From assembly GCA_036720245.1 (NCBI GenBank), contig DAIMNI010000067.1, positions 1 to 11,533 on the forward strand: 11,533 nt of DNA, written 5' to 3'. The position numbers and the translations under genes are program-made. The notes beneath the pieces are model-generated. The model was not told the origin of the DNA, ran no database searches, and saw only the letters and a list, made by a program, of their open reading frames with translations. Of this stretch, positions 6,431-11,533 are shown in pieces. Numbering within the stretch: the first letter of the stretch is position 1; each line of letters starts with the position of its first letter. Source of the DNA: JAAZMA01 sp036720245 (GTDB taxonomy: Bacteria > Bacillota > Clostridia > Tissierellales > Tepidimicrobiaceae).

Positions 6431-6553
6431 TAGAAATGTGCGAACTAACTCAAAGTAGGGGGTATCAATATAATGAGCACTGTACAGTATTAATTCAATG
6501 AATATAAAATGAGAAATAATAGAAAATAAAGATAATTTTTAGGAGATATAACA

Positions 6554-7111
6554 ATGAAAGAGATAGATTATAAATCTAAATTTTTGGAGTCTGAAAATAT
6601 TTACCTTAGGCCTTTTATAAAAGACGATATTGATTTTTTCACCAAATGGTATAACGATTTTGATACAAGATCAAAAATCGGGGCGGTAGATCCTACTAGT
6701 TCTCTAGAAGCAGAAAAAATCATTGAAAGAAGTGATAAAGACAGCGTTTGGTTTGCTGTTGTTAAAAAATTAGATAACAAAGTGATTGGTGAAACAGGCC
6801 TCTTAAGGATGTTTCCTGCTTGGGCAACAACGGATTTAACAATTATACTCCCAGATAAAGAGGATCAGCACAAAGGCTATGGAACAGAAACAATTAATCT
6901 TATGATGGATTATGCTTTTGGATATCTAAATTTTAATAGGATATCTATAGGAGTAGTAGGTTTTAATGATAACGCTTTGAGTTTTTACAAGAAAGTTGGT
7001 TTTAAACAAGAAGGTATTCAAGAAGAAGGTTACTACTACAATTACAAATATTATGATTTTGTTATGATGAGAATTTTAAAAAGGGAGTTTATAGAACTAA
7101 ATAAGAAATAG
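6554..7111 (+). CDS. GNAT family N-acetyltransferase (RimJ/RimL-like)
   Basis: A 185-residue cytoplasmic acetyl-CoA-dependent acetyltransferase of the Acetyltransf_3 (RimJ/RimL) type. The N-terminal strand IYLRPFIKDDID (16-27) is the usual opening. The acetyl-CoA pyrophosphate loop is QHKGYGTE (105-112), and the C-terminal NDNALSFYKKVGF (138-150) is the conserved motif followed by a GYYYNYKYYDFVMM segment (159-172). Members acetylate ribosomal protein N termini, small amines or antibiotics; the substrate cannot be read from the sequence. AGGAGA (6541-6546) lies at proper distance from the ATG. It is a single gene with a long leader and its own downstream hairpin. Confidence 0.88.
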   Translation: MKEIDYKSKFLESENIYLRPFIKDDIDFFTKWYNDFDTRSKIGAVDPTSSLEAEKIIERSDKDSVWFAVVKKLDNKVIGETGLLRMFPAWATTDLTIILPDKEDQHKGYGTETINLMMDYAFGYLNFNRISIGVVGFNDNALSFYKKVGFKQEGIQEEGYYYNYKYYDFVMMRILKREFIELNKK

Positions 7112-7135
7112 CAAAAACTATCACGTTCAAGTTTA

Positions 7136-7166
7136 AAGAATGGGGGTCAGATTGACCTCCATTCTT
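7136..7166 (+). terminator. Hairpin after the GNAT gene, probable terminator or REP-like element
   Basis: A 14-bp stem (7136-7149 with 7153-7166, one G-U pair) with a GAT loop, 24 nt after the stop codon. The T-tail is weak (TTCTTATTG). Its GGGGGTCA/TGACC core resembles repetitive GGGGTCAGACCCC-type elements seen in Firmicutes. Confidence 0.6.
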
Positions 7167-7325
7167 ATTGACAACTTTCATTGTATATCAATACTATATG
7201 TAGCAGGTATGGAAAATTCTTATTAAATTCAACAGGAGTAGTTAGTAAGGAAGAAAGATTTTTACATTGATTTAATCATATTGCTAGAAAATATTAAAAA
7301 ACCTTTGTAGGTAGGCGCATACAAT
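7167..7325. other. Non-coding spacer
   Basis: No gene is supported here. A TTGACA (7168-7173) with a TACTAT 18 bp downstream (7192-7197) could be a promoter, but no reading frame with a ribosome binding site follows it. The rest of the 7112-7531 gap holds the 42-bp repeat and the operator array described separately. Confidence 0.4.
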
Positions 7326-7367
7326 TTAGTATTAATCGAATATTGCTAAATTGTATTAAAACTTGAG
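7326..7367 (+). repeat. 42-bp dispersed repeat, copy 2
   Basis: This is the second copy of the element at 5857-5898. Here the inverted arms are longer: ACAATTTAG (7321-7329) is matched by CTAAATTGT (7346-7354). It lies upstream of the AlbA_2 gene's operator array. Confidence 0.6.
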
Positions 7368-7393
7368 TCATTATACATAAAAGAAGATTAGAA

Positions 7394-7426
7394 AAGTATC
7401 GTTGCAATCGTTATGCAACGATACTT
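7394..7426. promoter_or_regulatory. Inverted repeat 1 of the TATCGTTGCA operator array
   Basis: Perfect 13-bp arms (7394-7406 and 7414-7426) with a 7-nt loop. Each arm carries the decamer TATCGTTGCA, in head-to-head orientation. Six T residues at 7429-7434 follow, so in RNA it could also act as an attenuator or as a terminator for anything arriving from upstream. Confidence 0.65.
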
Positions 7427-7441
7427 CATTTTTTATCAATG

Positions 7442-7481
7442 TTTGCAACGATAAACAGAACAATTGACTTATCGTTGCAAA
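7442..7481. promoter_or_regulatory. Inverted repeat 2 of the TATCGTTGCA operator array
   Basis: TTTGCAACGATAA (7442-7454) and TTATCGTTGCAAA (7469-7481) are perfect inverted copies separated by 14 bp. They carry the same decamer as inverted repeat 1 but in the opposite arrangement. The right half lies inside the spacer of the predicted promoter, so a bound protein would block RNA polymerase. Confidence 0.7.
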
Positions 7482-7492
7482 TATATTATATT
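7464..7492 (+). promoter_or_regulatory. Sigma-A promoter of the AlbA_2 regulator gene
   Basis: TTGACT (7464-7469), 17-bp spacer, TATATT (7487-7492). Transcription would start near 7499. The spacer contains a complete TATCGTTGCA half-site, which points to repression. Confidence 0.7.
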
Positions 7493-7531
7493 TAAAATGA
7501 GATCTTATTATAAATATAGGGGGTTTTAACT

Positions 7532-8806
7532 ATGGAAATAAAAGAAAAATATAATCTAGAATTTAAAAAGGAAATCACAAAAACTTTCTTAAAAACTGTC
7601 AGTGCATATTCAAACTATAATGATGGGGAAATAATATTTGGGATGGATGATGATGGCAATATAGTAGGTCTAGATTCTATAAAAGAGGATTGCTTAAGAA
7701 TAGAAAATATGATAAATGATTCTATTGATCCAGTCCCCGATTTTAAAATTGAGGTAAGGGAAATAAACGATAAAAGTATTATTGTTCTAAGTGTTAAAAA
7801 AGGTAGCGACACACCCTATTATTATAGAGGGAAGGCTTATAAAAGATCAGATACGGCTACTTTAGAAGTAGATAGATTTGAATTAAGGAGATTAGCTATA
7901 GATGGCATAAATATGGACTATGAAGAAAGAAAGGCATCATCCCAAAATCTAGATTTTAATATATTAGAATCAAAGCTAAAGGAAAAACTAGGGATAGAAA
8001 ATATAAATTTGGATATTTTAAAGACTTTAAATTTATATAATAAAGCTGGATATTATAATATTGCTGGGGAGTTACTAGCGGATAAAAACAATTTGGATTT
8101 TTCGGGAATAGATATAGTTAGATTTGGAAGAGATATTAATCAAATTTTATATAGAGAAACAATTAGTAATAAATCCTTATTATTTCAATATGACAGGGCC
8201 ATAGAGGTTTTTGAATTGTATTACCAGTACGAAGAAATAGAAGGATATAATAGATTAAAAAAGGAATTAATTCCAAAAGAGGCATTTAGGGAAGCATTGG
8301 CTAATGCAATAGTTCATAGGGTTTGGGATGTAAATTCATATATACAAATTTCTATGTATGACGATAGAATAGAAATAAATTCTCCAGGGGGATTGCCAGA
8401 GGGCCTTTCAAAAGAAGAATATTTATATGGAGGTATTTCCGTATTAAGGAATCCCATAATAGCCAGTGTCTTTTATCGATTAGATTTAATAGAAAAGTTT
8501 GGAACTGGGATAATGAGAATAAATAATGAATATGTGGATGGTATTGTAAAACCATGTTTTGAGATTAGCACAAATTATATAAAAATAATTTTGCCAGTTA
8601 AGGAAATGAATAAATTGAATCTATCAGAAGATGAGATTATTATCTATAACATAATGAAGACAGAAATAGAACTTTCAAGGGTAGAATTAGATAAAGAATC
8701 TGGCTTTGATAAGTCTAAAACTCTTAGAATTATAAACAATCTCATAGATAAAAATATGATACAAAAACTAGGGAAAGGCCCAGGCACAACATATAGATTA
8801 AGATAG
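7532..8806 (+). CDS. AlbA_2 (Schlafen-like) DNA-binding and divergent ATPase domain regulator
   Basis: A 424-residue cytoplasmic protein of the family often annotated as 'ATP-dependent DNA helicase RecG-like' or 'putative transcriptional regulator'; it has no helicase motifs. Residues 5-125 form an AlbA_2/Schlafen domain, with LEFKKE (9-14) and DGEIIFGMDDDGNIVGLD (31-48). Residues about 245-345 form the HATPase_c_4 (divergent AAA-4) domain, with EALANAIVHR (254-263), SPGGLPEGL (284-292) and KFGTGIMRI (322-330). Residues about 362-424 look like a winged helix (SRVELDKESGFDKSKTLRIINNLIDKNMI within 382-410). In the HATPase_c_4 motif the usual NAIVHRDY reads NAIVHRVW. The ATG is preceded by AGGGGG (7518-7523) at 8 nt. 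Four half-sites upstream, one within its promoter, suggest autoregulation. No partner gene is adjacent; roles in stress or phage response are known only loosely for relatives. Confidence 0.85.
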   Translation: MEIKEKYNLEFKKEITKTFLKTVSAYSNYNDGEIIFGMDDDGNIVGLDSIKEDCLRIENMINDSIDPVPDFKIEVREINDKSIIVLSVKKGSDTPYYYRGKAYKRSDTATLEVDRFELRRLAIDGINMDYEERKASSQNLDFNILESKLKEKLGIENINLDILKTLNLYNKAGYYNIAGELLADKNNLDFSGIDIVRFGRDINQILYRETISNKSLLFQYDRAIEVFELYYQYEEIEGYNRLKKELIPKEAFREALANAIVHRVWDVNSYIQISMYDDRIEINSPGGLPEGLSKEEYLYGGISVLRNPIIASVFYRLDLIEKFGTGIMRINNEYVDGIVKPCFEISTNYIKIILPVKEMNKLNLSEDEIIIYNIMKTEIELSRVELDKESGFDKSKTLRIINNLIDKNMIQKLGKGPGTTYRLR

Positions 8807-8866
8807 AGATAAAATTATTTAACAGAAGAAGGATATATAAAATACTTTACTATTTGGTTTGTGAAA

Positions 8867-8891
8867 ACACAGAGGGACAGTTCTCTTGTGT
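8867..8891 (+). repeat. REP-like hairpin repeat, copy 2
   Basis: ACACAGAGGGACAG followed by TTCTCTTGTGT folds into the same hairpin as 5762-5786, but with a weaker stem (one A-C mismatch) and a CAG loop. The shared context continues on the 3' side (TGTGTCATTATTAT here, TGTGCTATTATGA at copy 1). Confidence 0.6.
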
Positions 8892-8934
8892 CATTATTAT
8901 AAACATCTATTAAAATATTGGGGGGAAAGAAAGT

Positions 8935-9306
8935 ATGAGTGATAAGTTAAAATTTGATGATATAAAACACCTTCATTCAATAAACAATGTTGATGATGAA
9001 TTAGTTCTTGATTTAATTAACTCAATTATGGAAAGGGGCTGGCAAGGATGCCCAATATTAATTTACAATGGGGAGTTGTTGACAGGTAGTCATAGATTAA
9101 TTGCTTTGAAAAATATTGCAGTTTTAAATCCGAATGAAAAAGTGTTACAAGAGTATGTTGCTCTTGATGTAACCGATATTGTCAATAGAAGAATTTTAGA
9201 ATTAAGTGATGACGAGTTTGAATATGGCATTGACTATAGTGATCTTGGACTACTTTTTGAAGGAACAGAAATTGAAAAGTATAAAGATGAAATTAAGGAA
9301 TGGTAA
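8935..9306 (+). CDS. Stand-alone ParB/sulfiredoxin-fold (ParB N-domain-like) protein
   Basis: A 123-residue protein that consists essentially of one ParB/Srx-fold domain. The signature strand-turn GWQGCPILIYNGELLTGSHR spans 35-54, with the phosphate-binding G51-S-H-R54 (GxHR) typical of ParB N-domains and sulfiredoxins, followed by a helix LIALKNIAVLN. There is no helix-turn-helix or dimerisation domain as in chromosomal ParB (about 280-300 residues), so it is not a partition protein of the usual type. The C-terminal 40 residues are acidic. GGGGGG (8920-8925) precedes the ATG. Relatives occur as single genes in phage and accessory DNA, with CTPase, nuclease or regulatory roles proposed. It is flanked by a REP-like repeat upstream and the 155-bp repeat downstream, and no operon partner is seen. 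Confidence 0.7.
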   Translation: MSDKLKFDDIKHLHSINNVDDELVLDLINSIMERGWQGCPILIYNGELLTGSHRLIALKNIAVLNPNEKVLQEYVALDVTDIVNRRILELSDDEFEYGIDYSDLGLLFEGTEIEKYKDEIKEW

Positions 9307-9385
9307 TAGAAACAGGAACACATAGTACCAGGTAGGCAAAAATATCAAGATTTGCTTTGAAAAACAATCTAACAAAACAAAAACT

Positions 9386-9542
9386 ATCATGAAAAATCAG
9401 GACCCGCCGGTTTAAAGGTTATGAAACCTAAGACTAGCGGGTTATTTTTTTATTCCAAATAAAATTTAATAGAAATTAATTAATATATTTGATAGAATAA
9501 AGGAAATCAAGAATATGTTATTAAAATAATGGATGCAAATAT
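9386..9542 (+). repeat. About 155-bp dispersed repeat, copy 2
   Basis: The second copy of the element at 6277-6430, offset by 3110 nt through the hairpin and by 3111 after a one-base insertion near 9451. Similarity fades where the leader of the next gene begins. The rest of 9307-9600 shows no gene. Confidence 0.8.
9401..9451 (+). terminator. Structured terminator inside repeat copy 2
   Basis: GACCCGCCGGTTT (9401-9413) pairs with AGACTAGCGGGTT (9431-9443). The inner stem AGGTT/AACCT is perfect around an ATGA loop, and ATTTTTTTA follows. Compared with copy 1, the inner stem has T-G changed to T-A, a pair-preserving change that supports the fold. It probably ends the ParB-like transcript. Confidence 0.78.
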
Positions 9543-9600
9543 CTTAAATAACGTGAATCAAAGATTATTTATATAGTATAAAGAAGGGGAAGTTGAAATC

Positions 9601-9825
9601 ATGGATAAAAAGGATAAGGAAAATAAAAATACGGAGATTGATGATGAAAACAACGACAGTTTTGAAGAGAATGAAGAAGATAATTATTTGGCAGTAGGAA
9701 TGTGTCTAGGGATGTGTCTTGGAATGACCATAGGTCAGTTGCTTTTTAAAAATTTAGGCGTGGGTATGGGTATTGGTATGCTTTTAGGAGGGGCAATTGG
9801 TTCAAGCATAAAGCAGGAAGAATAA
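9601..9825 (+). CDS. Small glycine-zipper membrane protein
   Basis: A 74-residue protein of unknown function. Residues 1-28 are highly charged and mostly acidic, with no signal peptide. Residues 29-49 and 52-70 are two hydrophobic segments separated by a short FKN turn, likely a membrane hairpin. The first has an exact four-residue glycine period, G33, G37, G41, G45, in a GMCL-GMCL-GMTI pattern; the second has G53, G55, G57, G59, G63, G64 and G67. Such GxxxG zippers promote close helix packing and oligomerisation. Small proteins of this kind are widespread in Bacilli and Clostridia as hypothetical proteins. AAGGGGAA (9583-9590) serves as ribosome binding site. It precedes the two-domain acetyltransferase by 74 nt with no terminator, so the two may be co-transcribed. 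Confidence 0.72.
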   Translation: MDKKDKENKNTEIDDENNDSFEENEEDNYLAVGMCLGMCLGMTIGQLLFKNLGVGMGIGMLLGGAIGSSIKQEE

Positions 9826-9899
9826 TTGAGATTAAATGGCATCCATATGAGTTATATTGTTAAGATAATAACGGATATGAAAAAGAAAGGATAAAGATT

Positions 9900-11081
9900 A
9901 TGAAATATGAAATTATACATTTACCAAAAGAGAAATGGAAGGGAACTATAATTCCAATAAAGTATAAAACAGATAAATATTATGATGTTATAGTAAATAA
10001 AAAAAATAAAGGATTTGCTATTGAGATAGAAAAGAAAGATTTTGCAGAGCCAGTAACTCATACACCAGAAGAATATGATTTTCCAGATAAGTTATATGAA
10101 GATCACTGGGGGAATGCTTATGCTTGGGGAGTGTTAGTTAATGATGAATTAGTTGCTGCAATTGAAACTGATCAAGAATTATGGTCTAATCGTCTAAGAA
10201 TTACAGAACTTTGGGTGGTAGAAAAATATCAAAAACAAGGAATAGGTCATACGTTAGTTGAGATGGCGAAGGAACAAGCAAGAAGAGAACGTCGTCGAGC
10301 TATTATACTAGAAACACAATCTTGTAATGTTAATGCAGTAGATTTTTATCAGCATGAAGGCTTTAGCTTGATTGGTATGGATACTTGCTGCTACAAGAAT
10401 AATGATTTACAAAGAAAAGAAGTAAGATTAGAATTTGGATGGTTTCCAGAAGAAAAGAAAAGATTAAATCATGAAGAAATAGAAATTAGAATGGAAACGA
10501 GGGATGATTGGTATAATGTAGAGTTAATGACACAGCACGCATTTTGGAATAAACATCATCTTGGATGTGATGAACATTATCTTGTACATAAATTACGTCA
10601 AGATAAGGACTATCTTCCAGAACTAAGCAGGATAGCAGTAAAGGATGGAGAAGTAATAGGATGTATAATGTATTCAAAGGCACGAGTTGTTGATGGGGCA
10701 GATACACATGAAATTATAACCTTTGGACCCCTTTGCGTAGAGCCTAAATGGCAAGGATGTGGAGTTGGCGAGCTGTTATTAAGGGAAACAATGAAATTAG
10801 CTGCAAATAAAGGGCATAAAGGTATTGTAATTTTTGGAGAACCAGATTATTATCCTCGGCTAGGATTTAAAACATGTGATAATTTTAATATTACAACCGC
10901 CGACGGTAAAAACTTTGATGCATTTATGGGAATTGAATTATCAGAAGATAGTATGAAAGGCATAAAAGGAAAATTTTGTATATCAGAAGTTTTTGAAAAT
11001 CTTCCAAAGGAGGAAGTGGAAGAATATGATAAAAGATTCCCACAACTACAAAAGTTAAGATTTCCAGGACAATGGGATTAA
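9900..11081 (+). CDS. Two-domain GNAT acetyltransferase: streptothricin-acetyltransferase-like N half, YhbS-like C half
   Basis: A 393-residue protein with two acetyltransferase domains. The N half (about 1-182) resembles streptothricin N-acetyltransferase SatA/YyaR: EEYDFPDKLYEDHWG (57-71), NRLRITELWVVEKY (97-110), the acetyl-CoA loop QKQGIGH (111-117), ARRERRRAIILETQSCNVNA (127-146) and a final RKEVRLEFGWF (172-182). The C half (about 192-393) is YhbS-like, with FGPLCVEPKWQGCGVG (275-290), where QGCGVG is the acetyl-CoA loop, GEPDYYPRLGF (313-323) and a C-terminal extension. SatA-type enzymes are normally about 170-190 residues and single-domain, so this is a fusion or tandem arrangement. 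The junction, near 183-195, is smooth, with no stop. Activity against streptothricin is a family-based guess. AAAGAAAGGA (9884-9893) precedes the ATG. Confidence 0.82.
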   Translation: MKYEIIHLPKEKWKGTIIPIKYKTDKYYDVIVNKKNKGFAIEIEKKDFAEPVTHTPEEYDFPDKLYEDHWGNAYAWGVLVNDELVAAIETDQELWSNRLRITELWVVEKYQKQGIGHTLVEMAKEQARRERRRAIILETQSCNVNAVDFYQHEGFSLIGMDTCCYKNNDLQRKEVRLEFGWFPEEKKRLNHEEIEIRMETRDDWYNVELMTQHAFWNKHHLGCDEHYLVHKLRQDKDYLPELSRIAVKDGEVIGCIMYSKARVVDGADTHEIITFGPLCVEPKWQGCGVGELLLRETMKLAANKGHKGIVIFGEPDYYPRLGFKTCDNFNITTADGKNFDAFMGIELSEDSMKGIKGKFCISEVFENLPKEEVEEYDKRFPQLQKLRFPGQWD

Positions 11082-11122
11082 TTAAATATTAAAATATAGA
11101 ATCTACCATAAAAGGGAGAGAA

Positions 11123-11533
11123 ATTTGTTTTAAATCGAAAAAAGCTGAACTCTATCAATATCTTTCTTGGGATATGTGTAAAAGTATAAAAGTAGAAGAA
11201 ATATTTACTAGGGGTCCTGAAGAACTTAAAGATACAGACAAATTTATGGAGGAATGGATTGCTTTTCTAAAAAATACGGATGGAGATATGGCAGGAAACT
11301 TGCTTTTAGAGGCTTGTATGTATCAAGGGAGCATCGATCTTTTATGCAAAGTGGCTACAGAGAAATCATCAAGACATCCTATTTTATATAAATATGCTTG
11401 TGAATATCTGCTAAGTAAAAATGAATGGATTAAGTGTGAAGAATTAGGAATGAAAGCCGTTGATGTATTGCCTGAACATCTGATTATTAGGGGAGAAGTT
11501 GCAGATTTAACTGCAAAAGCTGCTGAGCATCTG
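11123..11533 (+). CDS. Partial alpha-helical protein without a clear start (3' end off the window)
   Basis: A reading frame is open from 11093 (just after an in-frame TAA) to the right edge. Its composition is protein-like: KSKKAELYQYLSWDMCKS, EEWIAFLKNTDGDMAGNLLLEACM, HPILYKYACEYLLSKNEW, then LPEHLIIRGEVADLTAKAAEHL, regular amphipathic helices like those of TPR-type repeats. GGGAGAG (11114-11120) is followed only by ATT at 11123, a rare initiator, and the first ATG in frame (11174) has no ribosome binding site and lies inside the conserved-looking part. The gene may therefore be a 5'-truncated remnant, use an unusual start, or have lost its ATG by mutation. I do not recognise the family with confidence. 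It begins 41 nt after the acetyltransferase stop. Confidence 0.5.
   Translation, partial: MCFKSKKAELYQYLSWDMCKSIKVEEIFTRGPEELKDTDKFMEEWIAFLKNTDGDMAGNLLLEACMYQGSIDLLCKVATEKSSRHPILYKYACEYLLSKNEWIKCEELGMKAVDVLPEHLIIRGEVADLTAKAAEHL

Noticed and set aside
6377..6501. A 38-codon open stretch (GNQGYGIEIIDVYIEMCE...) in the tail of repeat copy 1 that looks like an acetyltransferase motif fragment.
   Set aside because: The homologous part of repeat copy 2 is interrupted by stops, there is no start codon or ribosome binding site, and the stretch is short enough to be chance. A GNAT remnant remains possible but unsupported.
7168..7197. TTGACA-18-TACTAT as a promoter of a small RNA or unannotated gene.
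   Set aside because: No reading frame with a ribosome binding site follows and no clear terminator closes a short transcript before the operator array; promoter-like matches are frequent in AT-rich DNA.
7394..7481. The TATCGTTGCA inverted repeats as the beginning of a CRISPR array.
   Set aside because: The repeats are inverted, short, and not separated by regular unique spacers; they fit operators over a promoter. No CRISPR-like direct repeat array was seen anywhere in the window.

Overview
The window is AT-rich DNA with Shine-Dalgarno-led genes, all on the + strand. Its gene content points to an anaerobic, amino-acid-fermenting member of the Clostridia or Tissierellia: a glycyl-radical trans-4-hydroxyproline dehydratase with its activase, and a tmRNA with an ADDNYALAA-type tag. 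Genus is not determinable from the sequence alone.

Left edge (1-90): the 5' end of a group II intron, on the - strand and running off the window, inserted directly behind a strong terminator hairpin. This is the placement known for class C (terminator-seeking) group II introns.

Metabolic module (about 229-5226): a sodium:dicarboxylate/amino-acid symporter, a glycyl-radical-enzyme activase and a HypD-type hydroxyproline dehydratase. A sigma-54-type -24/-12 element lies upstream of the symporter and a second, less perfect one upstream of the activase; a factor-independent terminator separates the two units and another closes the module. The inferred route is uptake, then radical dehydration of hydroxyproline to pyrroline-5-carboxylate, then reduction to proline by an enzyme not in this window, feeding Stickland fermentation. 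The transporter keeps all DAACS sodium-site residues but has an unusual glutamate in its NMDG(T) motif.

ssrA (5331-5680): a complete tmRNA gene with a near-consensus sigma-A promoter and its own terminator.

Accessory region (5744-11533): downstream of ssrA lies a patchwork of single small genes with long spacers: an orphan YgiT-type zinc-finger protein, a RimJ/RimL-like GNAT acetyltransferase, an AlbA_2/divergent-ATPase regulator with an operator array over its promoter, a stand-alone ParB/sulfiredoxin-fold protein, a glycine-zipper mini-protein, a two-domain acetyltransferase (streptothricin-acetyltransferase-like N half, YhbS-like C half), and an incomplete alpha-helical reading frame at the right edge. 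Three different repeat families (a 24-25 bp hairpin, a 42 bp element, and a roughly 155 bp element carrying a terminator) each occur twice among these genes. This fits an accessory-gene accumulation zone beside ssrA, but no integrase or second attachment site is visible.
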